Shown one piece after another: positions 24,526 through 34,799 of a stretch of 52,490 bases of DNA. Source of the stretch: Euprymna scolopes (taxonomy: Eukaryota; Mollusca; Cephalopoda; Sepiida; Sepiolidae); contig CM044489.1 in the NCBI GenBank assembly GCA_024364805.1, positions 115,924,833 through 115,977,322 on the forward strand. Direction: 5' to 3'. The notes under the pieces are model-generated. The model saw only the letters and a list, made by a program, of their open reading frames with translations. It did no database searches and was not told the DNA's origin. Both the position numbers and the translations under genes were made by a program. How positions within the stretch are numbered: the stretch's first letter is position 1; every line of letters starts with the position of its first letter.

Positions 24526-24774
24526 CTAATCAAAAGCGTTTAGTGTTGAAGATCTTTCAGAGATAAGATATTGTTGATATTTACCCAAAGTATGGTGTGA
24601 CAGTTGGATTAGTGAGAGAGACGATGCTGTTGTCACGATCTTTTTGTACCCACCCCTATTTTGGGAGGCACCAGAAGATACAGAACCAACTATGGTCACA
24701 GATACTACATTTTGATCAGAGTCAGGAGCTATCTGGTTCAATTGACGAAGTATTACATTATTTACATGCTTCAA
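24526..24774 (-). other. Unassigned protein-like frame with U2-like 20-mer
   Basis: This minus-strand frame stands out from the AT-rich background by mixed amino-acid composition (SVTIVGSVSSGASQNRGG, then KKIVTTASSLSLIQLSHH). I recognise no domain. It has no ATG at the marked start (TTG there), the frame is closed by a stop about 30 bases upstream, and no convincing acceptor site is seen; a GTAAAT donor-like site occurs near 24575. Bases 24698-24717 on the minus strand differ from U2 snRNA 5' sequence at one of 20 positions, so the segment could be a decayed U2-headed repeat rather than an exon. Confidence 0.25.
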
Positions 24775-25655
24775 ACCGTTCTCATTTTCGTTGGTGCGGT
24801 TTCATGTTCTCCAGTGGATTAAATAAAGGTTACCAACCGTGATAAAAAGGAAATGAAGTCTGGAGAATGCAATTGAATGAATAAGTTATCAAACATTTCT
24901 GAGTAGGAAGAAGAAAAAAGAAATATTGTAATTATACATTTTCATATGCAAATCCAATCATTTCAGAGAGGTAATGAGAAATTAATGGCAAAGAAGAAAA
25001 AGGTTGAAATTGAGATGAATTTCTCAACTTGAAAGTGTATATGTGCGAGGATAGGACAGTACAAAACGAAAAATACATGGATGACGTGCTAGTGATGACA
25101 AGTTGTATAAACATTACTAAAATAATTTGAAAAATGTTTAGTGATTTTTTTTTTAGAAATCGCTTCAGACAAGACAAAACCACTTTACGTGAGGAGCTAA
25201 AAAACTTCAAGGTCAAAATAAAAAGTCAACATATGTTAGATTCTGAAAACAATTCTTCCCCCTTTGTCAAAAACATTTCTCATGGTATGTGAGGACAAAA
25301 TAAGGCAAGTACAGTTATGAGGCTGCTGAAAGTAAACCCAAATTTTATTTTCTATTCTCCTGAATATCAATCTTGGTAAATAAGTAAAAAAAAATAATAG
25401 CAATACCAAGTATGCATGTGGAGGGAAGGAGACAGGAAGTCATTCTTGAATGAATGAAAAATTATCTAACTCCTTTACTCCCTTCATGAATTGTTTGAAG
25501 TCTTTACCTTCATGGCAAAATGAAGATTTTTCATTTTCAGAGAACCATCATAAGAGGGGAAAAGAAACCAAAACAAGGTGGAGAGAGGAAGAAAAAAAAA
25601 ATAAAAAGAAAGAAAAGGGACAATATCCAGCAAAAAGGCGATTTAAAAAAAAAAG

Positions 25656-25686
<31 letters not shown>

Positions 25687-25849
25687 ATTTGGCAGGAATC
25701 ATTTTTTTCTTATTCAAAAACAGGCTGACTAAAAAATGGAGAACTCTCATCCAGAAAAAGTTCTAGTGATTTAAGCAAGAATCCACTACTCGTTTCATTA
25801 AATTTGAAGAATTTCAAATTTAATGATTACATTTACATTATTTAGATAT
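24775..25849. other. AT-rich DNA with long poly(A)
   Basis: No gene is seen. Frames at 25450-25732 translate a purine/poly(A) tract (about 25590-25684) into lysine runs and are not genes. A perfect 12-bp inverted repeat, ATTAAATTTGAA / TTCAAATTTAAT with a 4-base spacer, lies at 25797-25824. Confidence 0.5.
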
Positions 25850-26082
25850 TTAGAACTGTTCCTATTTACTTGCCTTCCTTAGTGAGAGAGAGGGGGGGAT
25901 CGACACAGTCGGTTTTTAATATTGGTAAAATCCAGATCCCCGAAGGGGTACTTTGGATTGGGAAAAAAAAAAAAAAAAAAAAAATTAAAATTGTCTTAAT
26001 CTAGAAGATTCCTTCACTGATTAAGAACAATAGACTAAGTGTTAGCATCAGAACAGTTCCTAGCCAAACGGTCAGTGCTCAT
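25850..26082 (-). mobile_element. U2-headed SINE-like repeat, copy C
   Basis: On the minus strand the head has CCGTTTGGCTAGGA (near 26065), like U2 CCTTTTGGCTAAGA, and later TTGTTCTTAATCAG, like U2 CTGTTCTTATCAG. The U2 stretch between them is disturbed. The body is the clearest in the window: CCCAATCCAAAGTACCCC, then GGGGATCTGGATTTT, then AAAACCGACTGTGTC, ending GGCAAGTAAATAGGAAC (plus-strand 25857-25873). A poly(T) expansion lies inside, before the body. Confidence 0.65.
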
Positions 26083-26511
26083 ATCTACTATGCTTTGGTT
26101 TTTTTTTTTTTTTAATTCTATAAAAAGATTCACATTTAGCAAAAATCATAAGTGTCAAACCAGGCATACAGTTTCAGAAATATCCTTCAATACACAAACT
26201 ATCCTGCAAACATCAAATCGTATTATTTAAAATTTAGCTGGAGAATAAAAACTACCATGGTGTATTTTATGAGGTATAAATAAAAAAAATAAATAAATAC
26301 AATGTAGCTGGACATATGACATCTGAATAATATTGAAAAGTTGGTCGGTTCCTCTTTTACATCTCATCTGGAACTTAGCGAAGAAATCTACCATGCACTT
26401 AACCACAGAATACTTTTTGAGAAACAAAGCATTTTGGAAACTGACAAATGACTTGCTATACATCGACCAAAGAAAAAGTGTAGAAAAAAAGTCATGGTAC
26501 GTGTTATGAAA
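26083..26511. other. AT-rich DNA, no gene seen
   Basis: No supported coding sequence or repeat. The minus-strand frame at 26227-26463 has no recognisable motif. Confidence 0.4.
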
Positions 26512-27095
26512 AAAGGGACAGACCCCAGTAAGTAAAAGAGTAAACTAGATAAGTTTGAAAATTATATTTGGAAAAGGTTAGAATCGAACCCAGTACGAAA
26601 AGTTAAAGAATATTGAAATCCTAGGAATGTAGAACACTTGTGATTGTTCTTGGAATTACCCTAAATATTATGTCAGAGTTAGATATGAACAATGTAGTTA
26701 AGAAATAATGATTAACAAATAGGTTAGATTTTGAAATAGGTTAGAAATGAAACAATTTAGGAATTTCTTTGTTACTAGAGGTGTGTGGATGCATGTGTAA
26801 AGCGCACATGTAATTTGAAATGTGAGGGAGTCACATTGTTTGACGTCATAAGGGGGAATTCCAGTATATTGAGATGGGTTAGAGTTAGAGAAAAACAGTC
26901 AGAAAGCGACTTAGTGAGAGTCAAGACAGAAGGGAGGGTAGTCGGTCAGCTTGGGAGCTGATGCCCTTGGGAGGTGAAGGAGGAGACCATGTAGTCGTAC
27001 AAGCTTAAATTCCTGATTCATCACTCAGCCGGCTGGATGAATAAAGAATCATCATAAATATTTTGTAAACTATTTGTCTTCGTGTCTTCATTACA
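26512..27095 (+). mobile_element. Possible solo LTR fossil
   Basis: This 584-base segment starts TGTTATG and ends CATTACA. The second half is GC-richer, with a TGACGTCA site (26840-26847), and AATAAA (27042) is placed about 50 bases before the end, an arrangement typical of an LTR with R and U5. I found no matching partner LTR in the window and no clear target duplication. The family cannot be set; Ty3/gypsy or BEL are possible. It is a lone remnant without internal genes. Confidence 0.35.
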
Positions 27096-27515
27096 ACTGA
27101 AAGGTAAATGTGTGTCTATAATCTCTAAACGAACTTTGTATAACTCCCTCAAAGTATTATGTGTCCCCAATATTGATGGTAATGAGATGTAGGTAAGGGG
27201 TATGTATAAACGTCGCATTTGGAATAGGATTGTTGTAATTTAAAAATTGACAAAAGGATTGAACCTTCAACCTTCAGAAGACTGTCACTGAATGAGAGCA
27301 AGCTACCTACGTGAATTAAAGGATTCTGTCATTCTGTCGTGTCTGGTATAGTAATATTAGATAGGGCTAATGTTCAAGAAAAATTATTTGGGCCATCCAT
27401 AGATAGAAAATTCTGATTTTCATAAATAAATGCTTATTGCAATATCTTAAATTTTTTTTCTTTAACATAATTCTCAAAACATAAAAAATGAAAAATATTT
27501 ACACATTATTTCTAA
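27096..27515. other. Unique AT-rich spacer
   Basis: No gene or matched repeat is seen between the possible LTR and the next Helitron. Confidence 0.4.
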
Positions 27516-27793
27516 CTAGACTTTTTAGCCCATTATAAAAGAAAACGTTATAGCCTGTTGACTTAGAACAAGTGTGTCATACTAAATTGAGAGTTGACCA
27601 TAGTTAAATTTGTACTCATTTTTGCATTAAATACTAATCTAACTGTACATTGAATGGCTACCAAAACATTTAGTTTGCTGTGATCTATAGTAAAGGTCCA
27701 TACAAAATTTCAGCCTCATCAGCCTAGTAGTTTCTGTAAAAAAAAAAAAAAAAAAAACTGGAGTGAACAGACATAAAAGAAATATAATATAGA
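27516..27793 (-). mobile_element. Non-autonomous Helitron-like element (278 bp), copy 1
   Basis: Read on the minus strand it starts TCTATATTATATTTC at 27793 and ends AAAAAGTCTAG at 27516, flanked by A and T. It aligns with 37201-37433: shared phrases include AAAGGTCCATACAAAA, TAGTTTC and TTAAATTTGT (plus strand). The 3' hairpin is weaker here than in the partner. There is no coding capacity. The two copies are in the same orientation about 9.7 kb apart. Confidence 0.7.
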
Positions 27794-28474
27794 TTCGTAA
27801 TAATTATAAGATGAAATGAAATAAAAATAACCAAACTAAAAGATTAAATCACAGATAGATTAAATGAAAAGAATTCATATAAATATATATCCAAGTTAAA
27901 AAAACTAATTCACGGTTTACTGTTCATCCTCTTTACATAGAAACACAGGCTTGCACAGTTGTGTATTATAATCTCTCTCAGATCCTCTAATGCATTTTGC
28001 ATCTGTTGATATAATCTAGCAATAATAAACGTAGGTGGTTAACTGAACACATATTCAATGAGAAACAGATTGAAATTCTTGCAAAGCAGGTTGAATAGCA
28101 TAGGTCTAATGCGGAACAACATGCTTATCTTTCTAGAAGATCACGTGATCTGCTTTTTTGTATAAATGGTAGAATAGAGTGAATCACGTATTAAATGTCC
28201 ACAGGGAAATGTTCATTAATACTCCTTATACAAACACTGAAAAGACGAACATATCACATTTTGATTTTTACGGTTTGGTTATTGTCTTGGGGGAAATACA
28301 CCCGGAAAGATGTGTATTACGTCTAAACAAACAAAAAAGCAAAAAGAAAAAAAAACATAAGGCAGAAAGAATCTGGTGTTAATACAATGGCCGTTAAATC
28401 ACGCAGGTGACTCCCTTAAGACAGCATTAAAGAGCATACATGATATTGTCATTTGAAATTTAACTGAATTCAGA
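27794..28474. other. AT-rich DNA, no gene seen
   Basis: No supported gene or matched repeat. Confidence 0.4.
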
Positions 28475-28690
28475 TATGCTTGGCTCAGAGCAAAATGTAG
28501 TATCTGTTCCAATACATTTTCTATTTTCTGTCATCTATCAGTGAAAGAGAATTCTATAAACTAAGGCAATATATAGTATTGTCTCAATCTAGAGCGTCTT
28601 ATTTTTTGCGAGCTGGATCCCCCCCTCTCCTCCCCCATTAAAAACTGATCTTGTGTCATGGGGAGGCAAGTAAATAGGGATAGTGTTTGT
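28475..28690 (+). mobile_element. U2-headed SINE-like repeat, copy D
   Basis: The head reads GGCTCAGAGCAAAATGTAGT then ATCTGTTCC (28482-28510), against U2 GGCTAAGATCAAAGTGTAGT then ATCTGTTCT. The body has GTCTCAATCTAGAGCGTC (28581-28598), GAGCTGGATCCCC, AAAACTGATCTTGTGTC and the end GGCAAGTAAATAGGGA (28675-28690). It is followed about 30 bases later by the 5S-like segment, in the same order as copy E at 43.9 kb. Confidence 0.75.
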
Positions 28691-28714
28691 AATTGTTGCA
28701 GGGAAACAATGTAT

Positions 28715-29110
28715 AGGAAGCCATGTTTATGCACCTAAGTTCATAACATCTTTTCTGTGGATAACATTCAACTAGCTTTACACAAATGTTAGTTTAACAG
28801 AAAAAAAAAACATTAACTGATTTTCCTTTAACACAGAATTAAATCCAAGAACTATCTCCACTCTTTACTTGTATAGATCATTAGAATACAGCAATGTTCA
28901 GCTTGATCAGTACTAGATGGGTGACCAATTTAGGACTACCAGGAGCTGTATGTATGTATGTAGATGTTGACACCTCTCTGCAAGAGTTGCAAAGATCCAA
29001 AATAGTCTCCTCCCTCTTGGGTGAACTTTAATACATGTGACTGGAGACAACTTGTGAATTTTATACTCCCATGAAACTTCCTCCTTTAGAAGAAGCCGGT
29101 TAAACTCACC
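28715..29110 (+). mobile_element. 5S-rRNA-derived SINE-like repeat, copy 1
   Basis: Bases 28878-28955 align with the 3' two thirds of metazoan 5S rRNA: GATCATTAGAATACAGCAAT against GATCACCGAAGTCAAGCAAC, then AGTACTAGATGGGTGACC against AGTACTTGGATGGGTGACC, then a degraded CTACCAGGAGCTGTA for ATACCGGGTGCTGTA. The 5S 5' part (28720-28790) is disrupted by AT-rich sequence. A tail follows (TGACACCTC..., GACTGGAGACAACTTGT..., AGCCGGTTAAA) that is shared with the copy at 44.2 kb, so this is a repeat and not a 5S gene. It would be a SINE3-type head if mobile. Confidence 0.7.
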
Positions 29111-29599
29111 TTAGGGTTAGTGTCACTTAGGGGTTAGGTAAGGGGGGGTATTTGGATTACTATTCTCATTTTGAGTGTCATTCGTATATTTCAGCAGATG
29201 TAACCTCTGATCTTCAGGTGTATCTTGTCAAACTCAAGAATCTACACATTGAACACATCATATATTCCATACGAGTAGCATGTTCTTGTTTCATCAGCCA
29301 TAACGAGGTAGAAGTCTTAAGTAATTTGCAATTGTTATGATGAAATTAAGTACCATAAAACTGCAGTATAGTGCATTTACTGTATCGACTTAAAATAGCT
29401 TTAATGAGAAATTACATGGATTGATGGGAATTTTTAACAGTTCAATTTTACAATAACAATTTAATGTTATTTTTAATATATTATTTCACGTTAAAATTTT
29501 TTTTTTTTTTTTTTTTTTTACACTGCTAGTTATGCTAATTAAAACCTAAGCAATATATTCCTATAGTTCACAAGTATTTTCCTCATGGTAGAATCATTG
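29111..29599. other. AT-rich DNA, no gene seen
   Basis: No gene is seen; a poly(T) run lies at about 29498-29519. The frame at 29152-29340 has no recognisable motif. Confidence 0.4.
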
Positions 29600-30028
29600 A
29601 CAATCAGCCTCTATCCCATCGACGAAATGTTGCATCCCTCTGCCTGTTCTACAAGTATTTTAATGGTGAATGCTCTGGAGAACTGCAGACACTTGTGCCG
29701 CCACGACATAGACACCCTCGACAAACCCGACAGGCAGCTAAATCCCACCCCCACACAGTAGAGATCCCTAGATGTAAAAAGATCTTTCTACTCCAGTAGT
29801 TTCTTCCCCAGAACCACTAGACTCTGGAATTCCATTCCAGGTCCCTGCTTCCCCAACTGTACTGACATACAAAGTTCAAGTGTAACGTAAAGCGACATCT
29901 TGCTGCCCAAATCCCAACATGGTACCCCAGTAGTCGTTGCCCCTGATAGTAGCCCTCTACACCAAAGTGGCAATGTGCTTTGTTTGGGATGAAAATGTAA
30001 TAAATAAAAAAAATAAAATAAAAAAAGT
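29600..30028 (+). pseudogene. LINE 3' end (CR1/L2-like)
   Basis: The plus strand encodes the C-terminus of the same LINE type as at 9.1 kb: QPLSHRRNVASLCLFYKYF, then ELQTLVPPRH, RQTRQAAKSH and a TLEFHSRSLLPQL-like end. It is followed by a short 3' UTR (AAAGTGGCAATGTGCTTTGT) and an A-rich tail to 30028. Stops and frame shifts interrupt it. The fragment is 5'-truncated inside the C-terminal domain, so no RT remains. The 36.3-kb copy shares its 3' UTR. Confidence 0.8.
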
Positions 30029-31819
30029 TTATAAGTCTTGAAGGCACTTTCATACGGTTCATAAGTATATAGAATATAGTATTTCAAATAGGGGGAGAGG
30101 GGCAAAAGAAAACCATGCAATATCTGACTTTTTTTATAAGTTATTTCAAAACTCTTCGTAAATTAAAAAAAAAAAAAGCATACCGAATAACCCCAAAGAA
30201 ATATACAAAGTCAGAACGAAACATTTTTTTAATGCTCAATATTGACTGACTTTTGTATGGTGCTCTTTTTTTATAAACAGAAGTTATCCAGAATTTTTAG
30301 AGTTTTATTTCATTTGTAAATTGTATATGAAGATGGAAGAGACGGGGCATAAGTGAAATAAATCAACTCAAAATTTATGTAGTAATGTGAAAGTATATTA
30401 TCAATCAAGTTAATTTAATTAGCTTTAAAAAATAGTATACAATATTTATGATGGCGAAGGAAAGCAGAGAAATAATGTTCTTGCTTTACAAATGTGATTC
30501 AGAAAGAACATTAAAATTTAAAAAAAAAAGGGGGGGGAGGAGAAAATCTCAACTTTAGAATTGGTACAATTCTGTTCAACTGAAATGACTCATGTAAAAT
30601 TATGCAATTCCTCCACTTTTATAAATTGGATTCATTTTTATGCAAATGAAGCCTTTTCTTCAGACGGAAAATGTCTGAATGTTAAAAAAATAAAATAAAA
30701 ACAAACAAAAAAAAAAACATTGCAATGGCATTTGAGGGATTTTTCTTCATTTCAACTGTACAAGAATTATAATCATTCAAAACGGATGTAAAAAAAAAAA
30801 ATTACATGATTAATGTGAGGCTTACTTAAATGTTTAAACGAAGAGCTTTCTTGAAAAACTAAATTGTTCTATAAAACTCATGAAAAACAAACTGTACTAA
30901 TTATCTACCAGGGATTTGCATTGATTTTGTGCAAGTTTTATTAAGGTAATAAATACATTGTACAACTCGTTTGATTTTGAAATAAGAGAATCTAACTACT
31001 TCAGAAATTAAAATTACTGAATTAACAGTAAATTATAAATTCTCCAAAAAACAGATGACATGACTCAAAACCTCAAGATCTTCAGTCTGATATTTGGATT
31101 TTCTTATAGAATTTAAAATCTTACCCTAATAAAATGATTATAGCTTTGGCTTGTCATATTTATGATTTGTCATTTCATAACATAAATTCAAACATAAGCG
31201 ATAATAAAAAATGATTAGCGTTGGAAATTATGTTAATAATCCAAAATAATTTTTGTTTTGAATACGTGTTTTATGTAATTCTTTTGCAGTTATGTAATCC
31301 TAGAAAAGGTATGCAATTGGAGGAGTATATTTCTGCTAGTCTAAGAAAAAAGTTTGACGCAAAGTAGTTTGGTATTATAAATAGTAATTAAGTTTAATCA
31401 CATTTCATTAATGCAACAATAATTTGGGATAAAAGAGATAATCCAATAAACACTTAAAAGTAAACTGTTTGTCAAGATACTAGAAATTATGTGTTCCATT
31501 TAAACTGTTCTCATCTTATAATTAAAAACGAAACATTAAAAGCTTTGACATTTTTAAAAACTTGTTTAACAAAAAACACGTTTTGTGATAAGTCAGACAA
31601 TTAAAATAAACCTTCTTGTATTTTTAAGTAGAAATATTGTGAAAAATATGAACCTCCAGTTCCCATATCTACAATATAATTTATCTACAATAAATCATTA
31701 ATGATAAATACTTAATTTACATATCAAACAACCCACAAAAGAGAAAACAGAAGCAAACACTTGAAAAAGAAGGTTTTTCTATCAACCAAAACCTAATTTA
31801 AAAAAAAAAAAAAAAAAAA
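30029..31819. other. AT-rich gene-free stretch
   Basis: No gene is supported. The stretch has many short A runs, a poly(G) patch near 30530, and a 20-base poly(A) run at 31800-31819 that borders the next LINE fragment. Confidence 0.45.
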
Positions 31820-32090
31820 TTCACTCTTATTTACCCAAATAAGGCATATTTCGACTTGGATACAAGGGGGCTACTATTTGGGACCATATCTACAGGAGCA
31901 GCGATATATCTGTTCACATTACATTTAAATTTCTGCATGTAAGTACAGTCAAAGAAGCAGGAGAGTGAGAGGAAATTCCAAAGTCTATCAATCTGAGAGA
32001 AGAAAACACTAAAGATTTTCTGGCATCTAGTTACCTCTACAGTGAAGAGGTGGGATTTTGCTGCTTGTTAAGGCACGATATGAAACTTGG
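31820..32090 (-). pseudogene. LINE C-terminal fragment and 3' UTR
   Basis: On the minus strand this reads LWNFLSLSCFFDCTYMQKFK then CNVNRYIAAPVDMVPNSSPL, parallel to ACFPDMQKFKCN and DMALNSSPLCP of the copy at 36.9 kb. A degraded 3' UTR follows (ATATGCCTTATTTGGGTAAA). Only about 80 residues remain, and the fragment lies in opposite orientation to the copies at 29.6 and 36.3 kb. The adjacent poly(A) is on the wrong strand to be its own tail. Confidence 0.7.
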
Positions 32091-32378
32091 AATGCATATC
32101 GATCTAAATAAATATAAAGAGAAAAAAATAAGTAGAAGAAAAAAATATTCTGTTTTTGATTAGTCATTGAATGAAGCTGAAATATATATGAAATGAGAGT
32201 AGCAATTGTTTCCAAATTTGGACAGTCAGAAGTAGGAATATCAGATGCACCATACTAGCCCATTAGTTATAAGCCAGACAGCTGCGAAAAGGATGGAATT
32301 GTCTAGAGATCTTGTTCGAGGCCGTTTGCTTTACAACTCCAAATTGGACTTATTAGCTGCTATATCAAATCACTGTAT

Positions 32379-33165
32379 AATATCAAGTGTTTGGAGATAG
32401 TGCTGTGGATGAATGTATTGCAAGGTGTTGGTTTGAAAAATTTGAGTCAGAAGACCTGCCTGTTCATGATAAGCCTCACAGTGAACGACCAGTTCTTGAA
32501 TGACACAGCCTTGAAGGTGATCATTGAAGGAAACAGTCTAATGTGTGGTGAACTTGAAAGGCGGTTCAACCTTTTCGATGCCAGACTTCACTCGCACCGT
32601 TGAGGCAAGATCTACAAACTGAGCAAGTAGGTTCCGCAAACATTGTTGGGGATCCACAAGGGACGATTGGCAGCCTGTGCATGCTGATTTCTCACCACCG
32701 TACTGCATCCTTATTCAATAGAGTACTTACCAGTGATTAAAAGTGGGTTCTATAAGAAACTCCTAAGCATTCCAGATATTGTCTTCTTAGTATGCTGTCC
32801 TTCAGACCGCAAGACTACCTATGTACCCATGCAACATTATGCTTTGTATCTGGTAGACAGGTCACCAAGTGGTTCATTATGAACCACTACCAAAGGGCCA
32901 AATAGTCACTGAAGACCTATACTCACAGCAATTAAAGCATGTGCAAAGAAGGAGCCAGGACTGATGAATCGCAAAGGTGTGCTTTTCTTCCATGACAATG
33001 CCAGATTGTTGTGCAAGTGGTTAGAGATACCATACAGTAACTAGGGTAGGAGGCTTTGTGCCATACATTCATCGGACGTTGTGTCATCTGATTACCACCT
33101 CTTCATTCCTTAGATAATCATCCTCATGGGAAATCCTTCAGCAATGAACATCTAAATCAACCCCA
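32379..33165 (+). pseudogene. Broken mariner transposase
   Basis: The translated segments, in order, match a mariner-family transposase: the N-terminal helix-turn-helix region (GDSAVDECIARCWFEKFESE, then DLPVHDKPHSERPV), then NDTALKVIIEGNSLMCGELE, then GKIYKLSKWVPQTL-like and KWVLYKK segments, then LMNRKGVLFFHDNAR, which holds the second catalytic Asp, and SSDYHLF, which holds the third. The first catalytic Asp region (TSDKWVLY) lies near 32735-32760. Frames shift several times (for example between 32440 and 32490) and stops occur, so it is dead. Terminal inverted repeats were not found. The full-length family protein is about 345 residues; most of that length is represented here. Confidence 0.8.
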
Positions 33166-33544
33166 ACTGCCTCCCCCAAATGCGATTCTCCTTTTCTTAG
33201 GCAATAATACATGAATATACTGAAAAACTTACCAGAAAAATAAATAATGACCATTCTAATATTTTCAGGCAGTTATCCAATTTTATTTTCTATGAAAAGA
33301 AATCCTATGCATATTTTTTAATTGCTTTAGAAAAAAAAAACAACAAAAAAAAACCAAGCTGAACATGCTGGGTCCCCCTCCATGAATCCATGAGTGAATA
33401 AGTTTGGAAAGAGAATTTCTAAAGTGATCAAGATGTCAAGGAAAGTGAGTGCTATGAAGATGAAACATACCTTGTGTAATGCATGTTATGTAAAGAGATT
33501 GCTTGTTTTCATTGGTGCGCATTGCCATGATATATGCTGAAGGC
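33166..33544. other. Spacer between mariner remnant and LTR fossil
   Basis: No gene or repeat is recognised in this AT-rich stretch. Confidence 0.4.
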
Positions 33545-33854
33545 TGCAAGAATCACCAGAGTAGCAAGCGTCCGTGTATTTGTGCATTGCGTGGATGTGC
33601 GTGCAAGTGGTGGCATGATGGAGGAGGGGTGGACTCGCTGCAGGGAGGTGTTNNNNNNNNNNAGAAAAAAAAGATGGTGCCTAGTGTTTTATAAATTGTG
33701 GTCTTGCGAGATCATGAGGAAACAAATGAGACCAGGTGATAAACTGCATAAAAAGCAAGCTTGAGTGAGAGGAAGGGACAGTGTCGTTTATAGTCACAAG
33801 GTTATTGTGTTACTATTGCGAGCGTTGGTGACGATTGAAGTTGAATTCGATACA
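33545..33854 (+). repeat. Left LTR of the gypsy-like fossil
   Basis: This repeat aligns with the right LTR along its whole length. It contains the assembly gap at 33653-33662. Confidence 0.75.
33653..33662. other. Assembly gap (10 N)
   Basis: Ten N bases lie in the left LTR. The aligned position in the right LTR is a purine-rich stretch of similar small size, so the true gap is probably short. Confidence 0.99.
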
Positions 33855-33880
33855 AGCTATTTCAGCTATTGCTGTGAAAA

Positions 33881-34093
33881 ATGACTGACTCAAAGTTTGA
33901 TCTGAAACCGATTCCAGAATTTGGTGGGTCCACATCTGTCGTCGACTGGGTTGAGAGGGTCGAGTTGACCTGCAATCTCTGTGAGGTAAAGAGAGTGCAC
34001 ACTGTGATTCCCGAGATTGGCTGGGGGCGCTCTGAATGTATAAAAAATGCGCTGTATAAGCTACTGTTAAACAAAATCAACAAACCAGAGTGA
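33881..34093 (+). pseudogene. Gag-like N-terminus in the LTR fossil
   Basis: The frame begins MTDSKFDLKPIPEFGGSTSV, followed by VDWVERVELTCNLCEVKRV. This resembles the start of gag in Ty3/gypsy elements (the PIPEFxGS phrase and a W/E-rich continuation). It lies 26 bases downstream of the left LTR, as expected. The remainder of gag and nearly all of pol are absent, so it is a relic. Confidence 0.6.
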
Positions 34094-34261
34094 TGATTAT
34101 AGTTCACCTGACGCGACAGAACCAGACCCGAAACCAGCATCTGAATCAGAACCAAAATCTGAATCAGAACCAGAACCTATGAATGTGCCCCTTCGCAGAA
34201 GTAAGCAGACTAGGAGACCAATCCTGCAGTGCCCTCTGTGTGATCATCAGATCAGGGGGAG

Positions 34262-34578
34262 TGTAATACTCACCAGAGTAGCAAGCGTCTGCATATTTGT
34301 GCATTGTGTGGATGTGCGTGCGTGATGGAGGAGGGGTGGACTTGCCGCAGGGAAGTGTTGGGTGGGAAAAAGAGAAAAAAAGATGGTGCCTGGTGTTTTA
34401 TAAACTGTGGTCTCACGAGATCATGAGAAAACAGAGGACACGCATGCAAATGAGACGGGGTGAAAAACTGCATAAAAAGCAAGCTTGAGTGAGAGGAAGG
34501 GGTAGTGTCGTTTATAGTCATGAGGTTATTGTGTTACTGTTGCGAGCGTTGGTGACGATTGAAGTTGAATTCGATACA
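34262..34578 (+). repeat. Right LTR of the gypsy-like fossil
   Basis: The LTR starts TGTAATACTCACCAGAG directly after a purine-rich tract (AGATCAGGGGGAG) that fits a polypurine primer site, and it ends near GATACA. Confidence 0.75.
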
Positions 34579-34766
34579 GAATTGACAAAAGGAAAACTTG
34601 CAATGCGCAAGTGGAATCCTTGGATCAAATGCTGTAAGTTTATCATTGAAGGAAATGATGGCTTTGGCATGTCGATCATGATGAAGCTGTATGTTGGGAA
34701 TGCTAACTGCAGTGAGCCAAATTATGTCTGTGATTGACATGAAAAATTCGATTTGAAAGGTTCTGA

Positions 34767-34797
<31 letters not shown>
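34579..34797 (+). other. Protein-like segment with poly(A) tail
   Basis: Downstream of the right LTR the plus strand reads KGKLAMRKWNPWIKCCKFII, then EGNDGFGMSIMMKLYVGNAN and CSEPNYVCD before a stop (34737). A GAATAAA merges into a run of about 31 A (34767-34797). The mixed composition plus terminal poly(A) suggests a retroposed 3' end, but I do not recognise the protein. Confidence 0.3.

Positions 34798-34799
<2 letters not shown>

Larger units (their letters stand above)
33545..34578 (+). mobile_element. Broken Ty3/gypsy-like LTR retrotransposon fossil
   Basis: Two direct repeats of about 310-317 bases (33545-33854 and 34262-34578) bracket a short internal region and read as LTRs. They share CACCAGAGTAGCAAGCGT, GATGGTGCCTGGTGTTTTAT-like and TGCATAAAAAGCAAGCTTGA phrases. 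The right LTR starts TGTAATAC just after a purine-rich tract, and both end GATACA. A short gag-like frame follows the left LTR. The internal region of about 400 bases is far too short for a whole element, so it is clearly broken. The LTRs differ visibly, so the insertion is not recent. No clear target duplication was found. Confidence 0.75.

Noticed and set aside
25450-25732. Lysine-rich open frames
   Set aside because: They are translations of a purine and poly(A) tract.
26575-26600. tRNA-derived SINE on the minus strand (GGGTTCGATTC)
   Set aside because: A box-B-like phrase exists, but no box A or SINE body was found; it lies inside the possible LTR.
28878-28955. Functional 5S rRNA gene
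   Set aside because: The 5' part is disrupted, many conserved bases are changed, and no T-run terminator follows the 3' end; it continues into a repeat tail.
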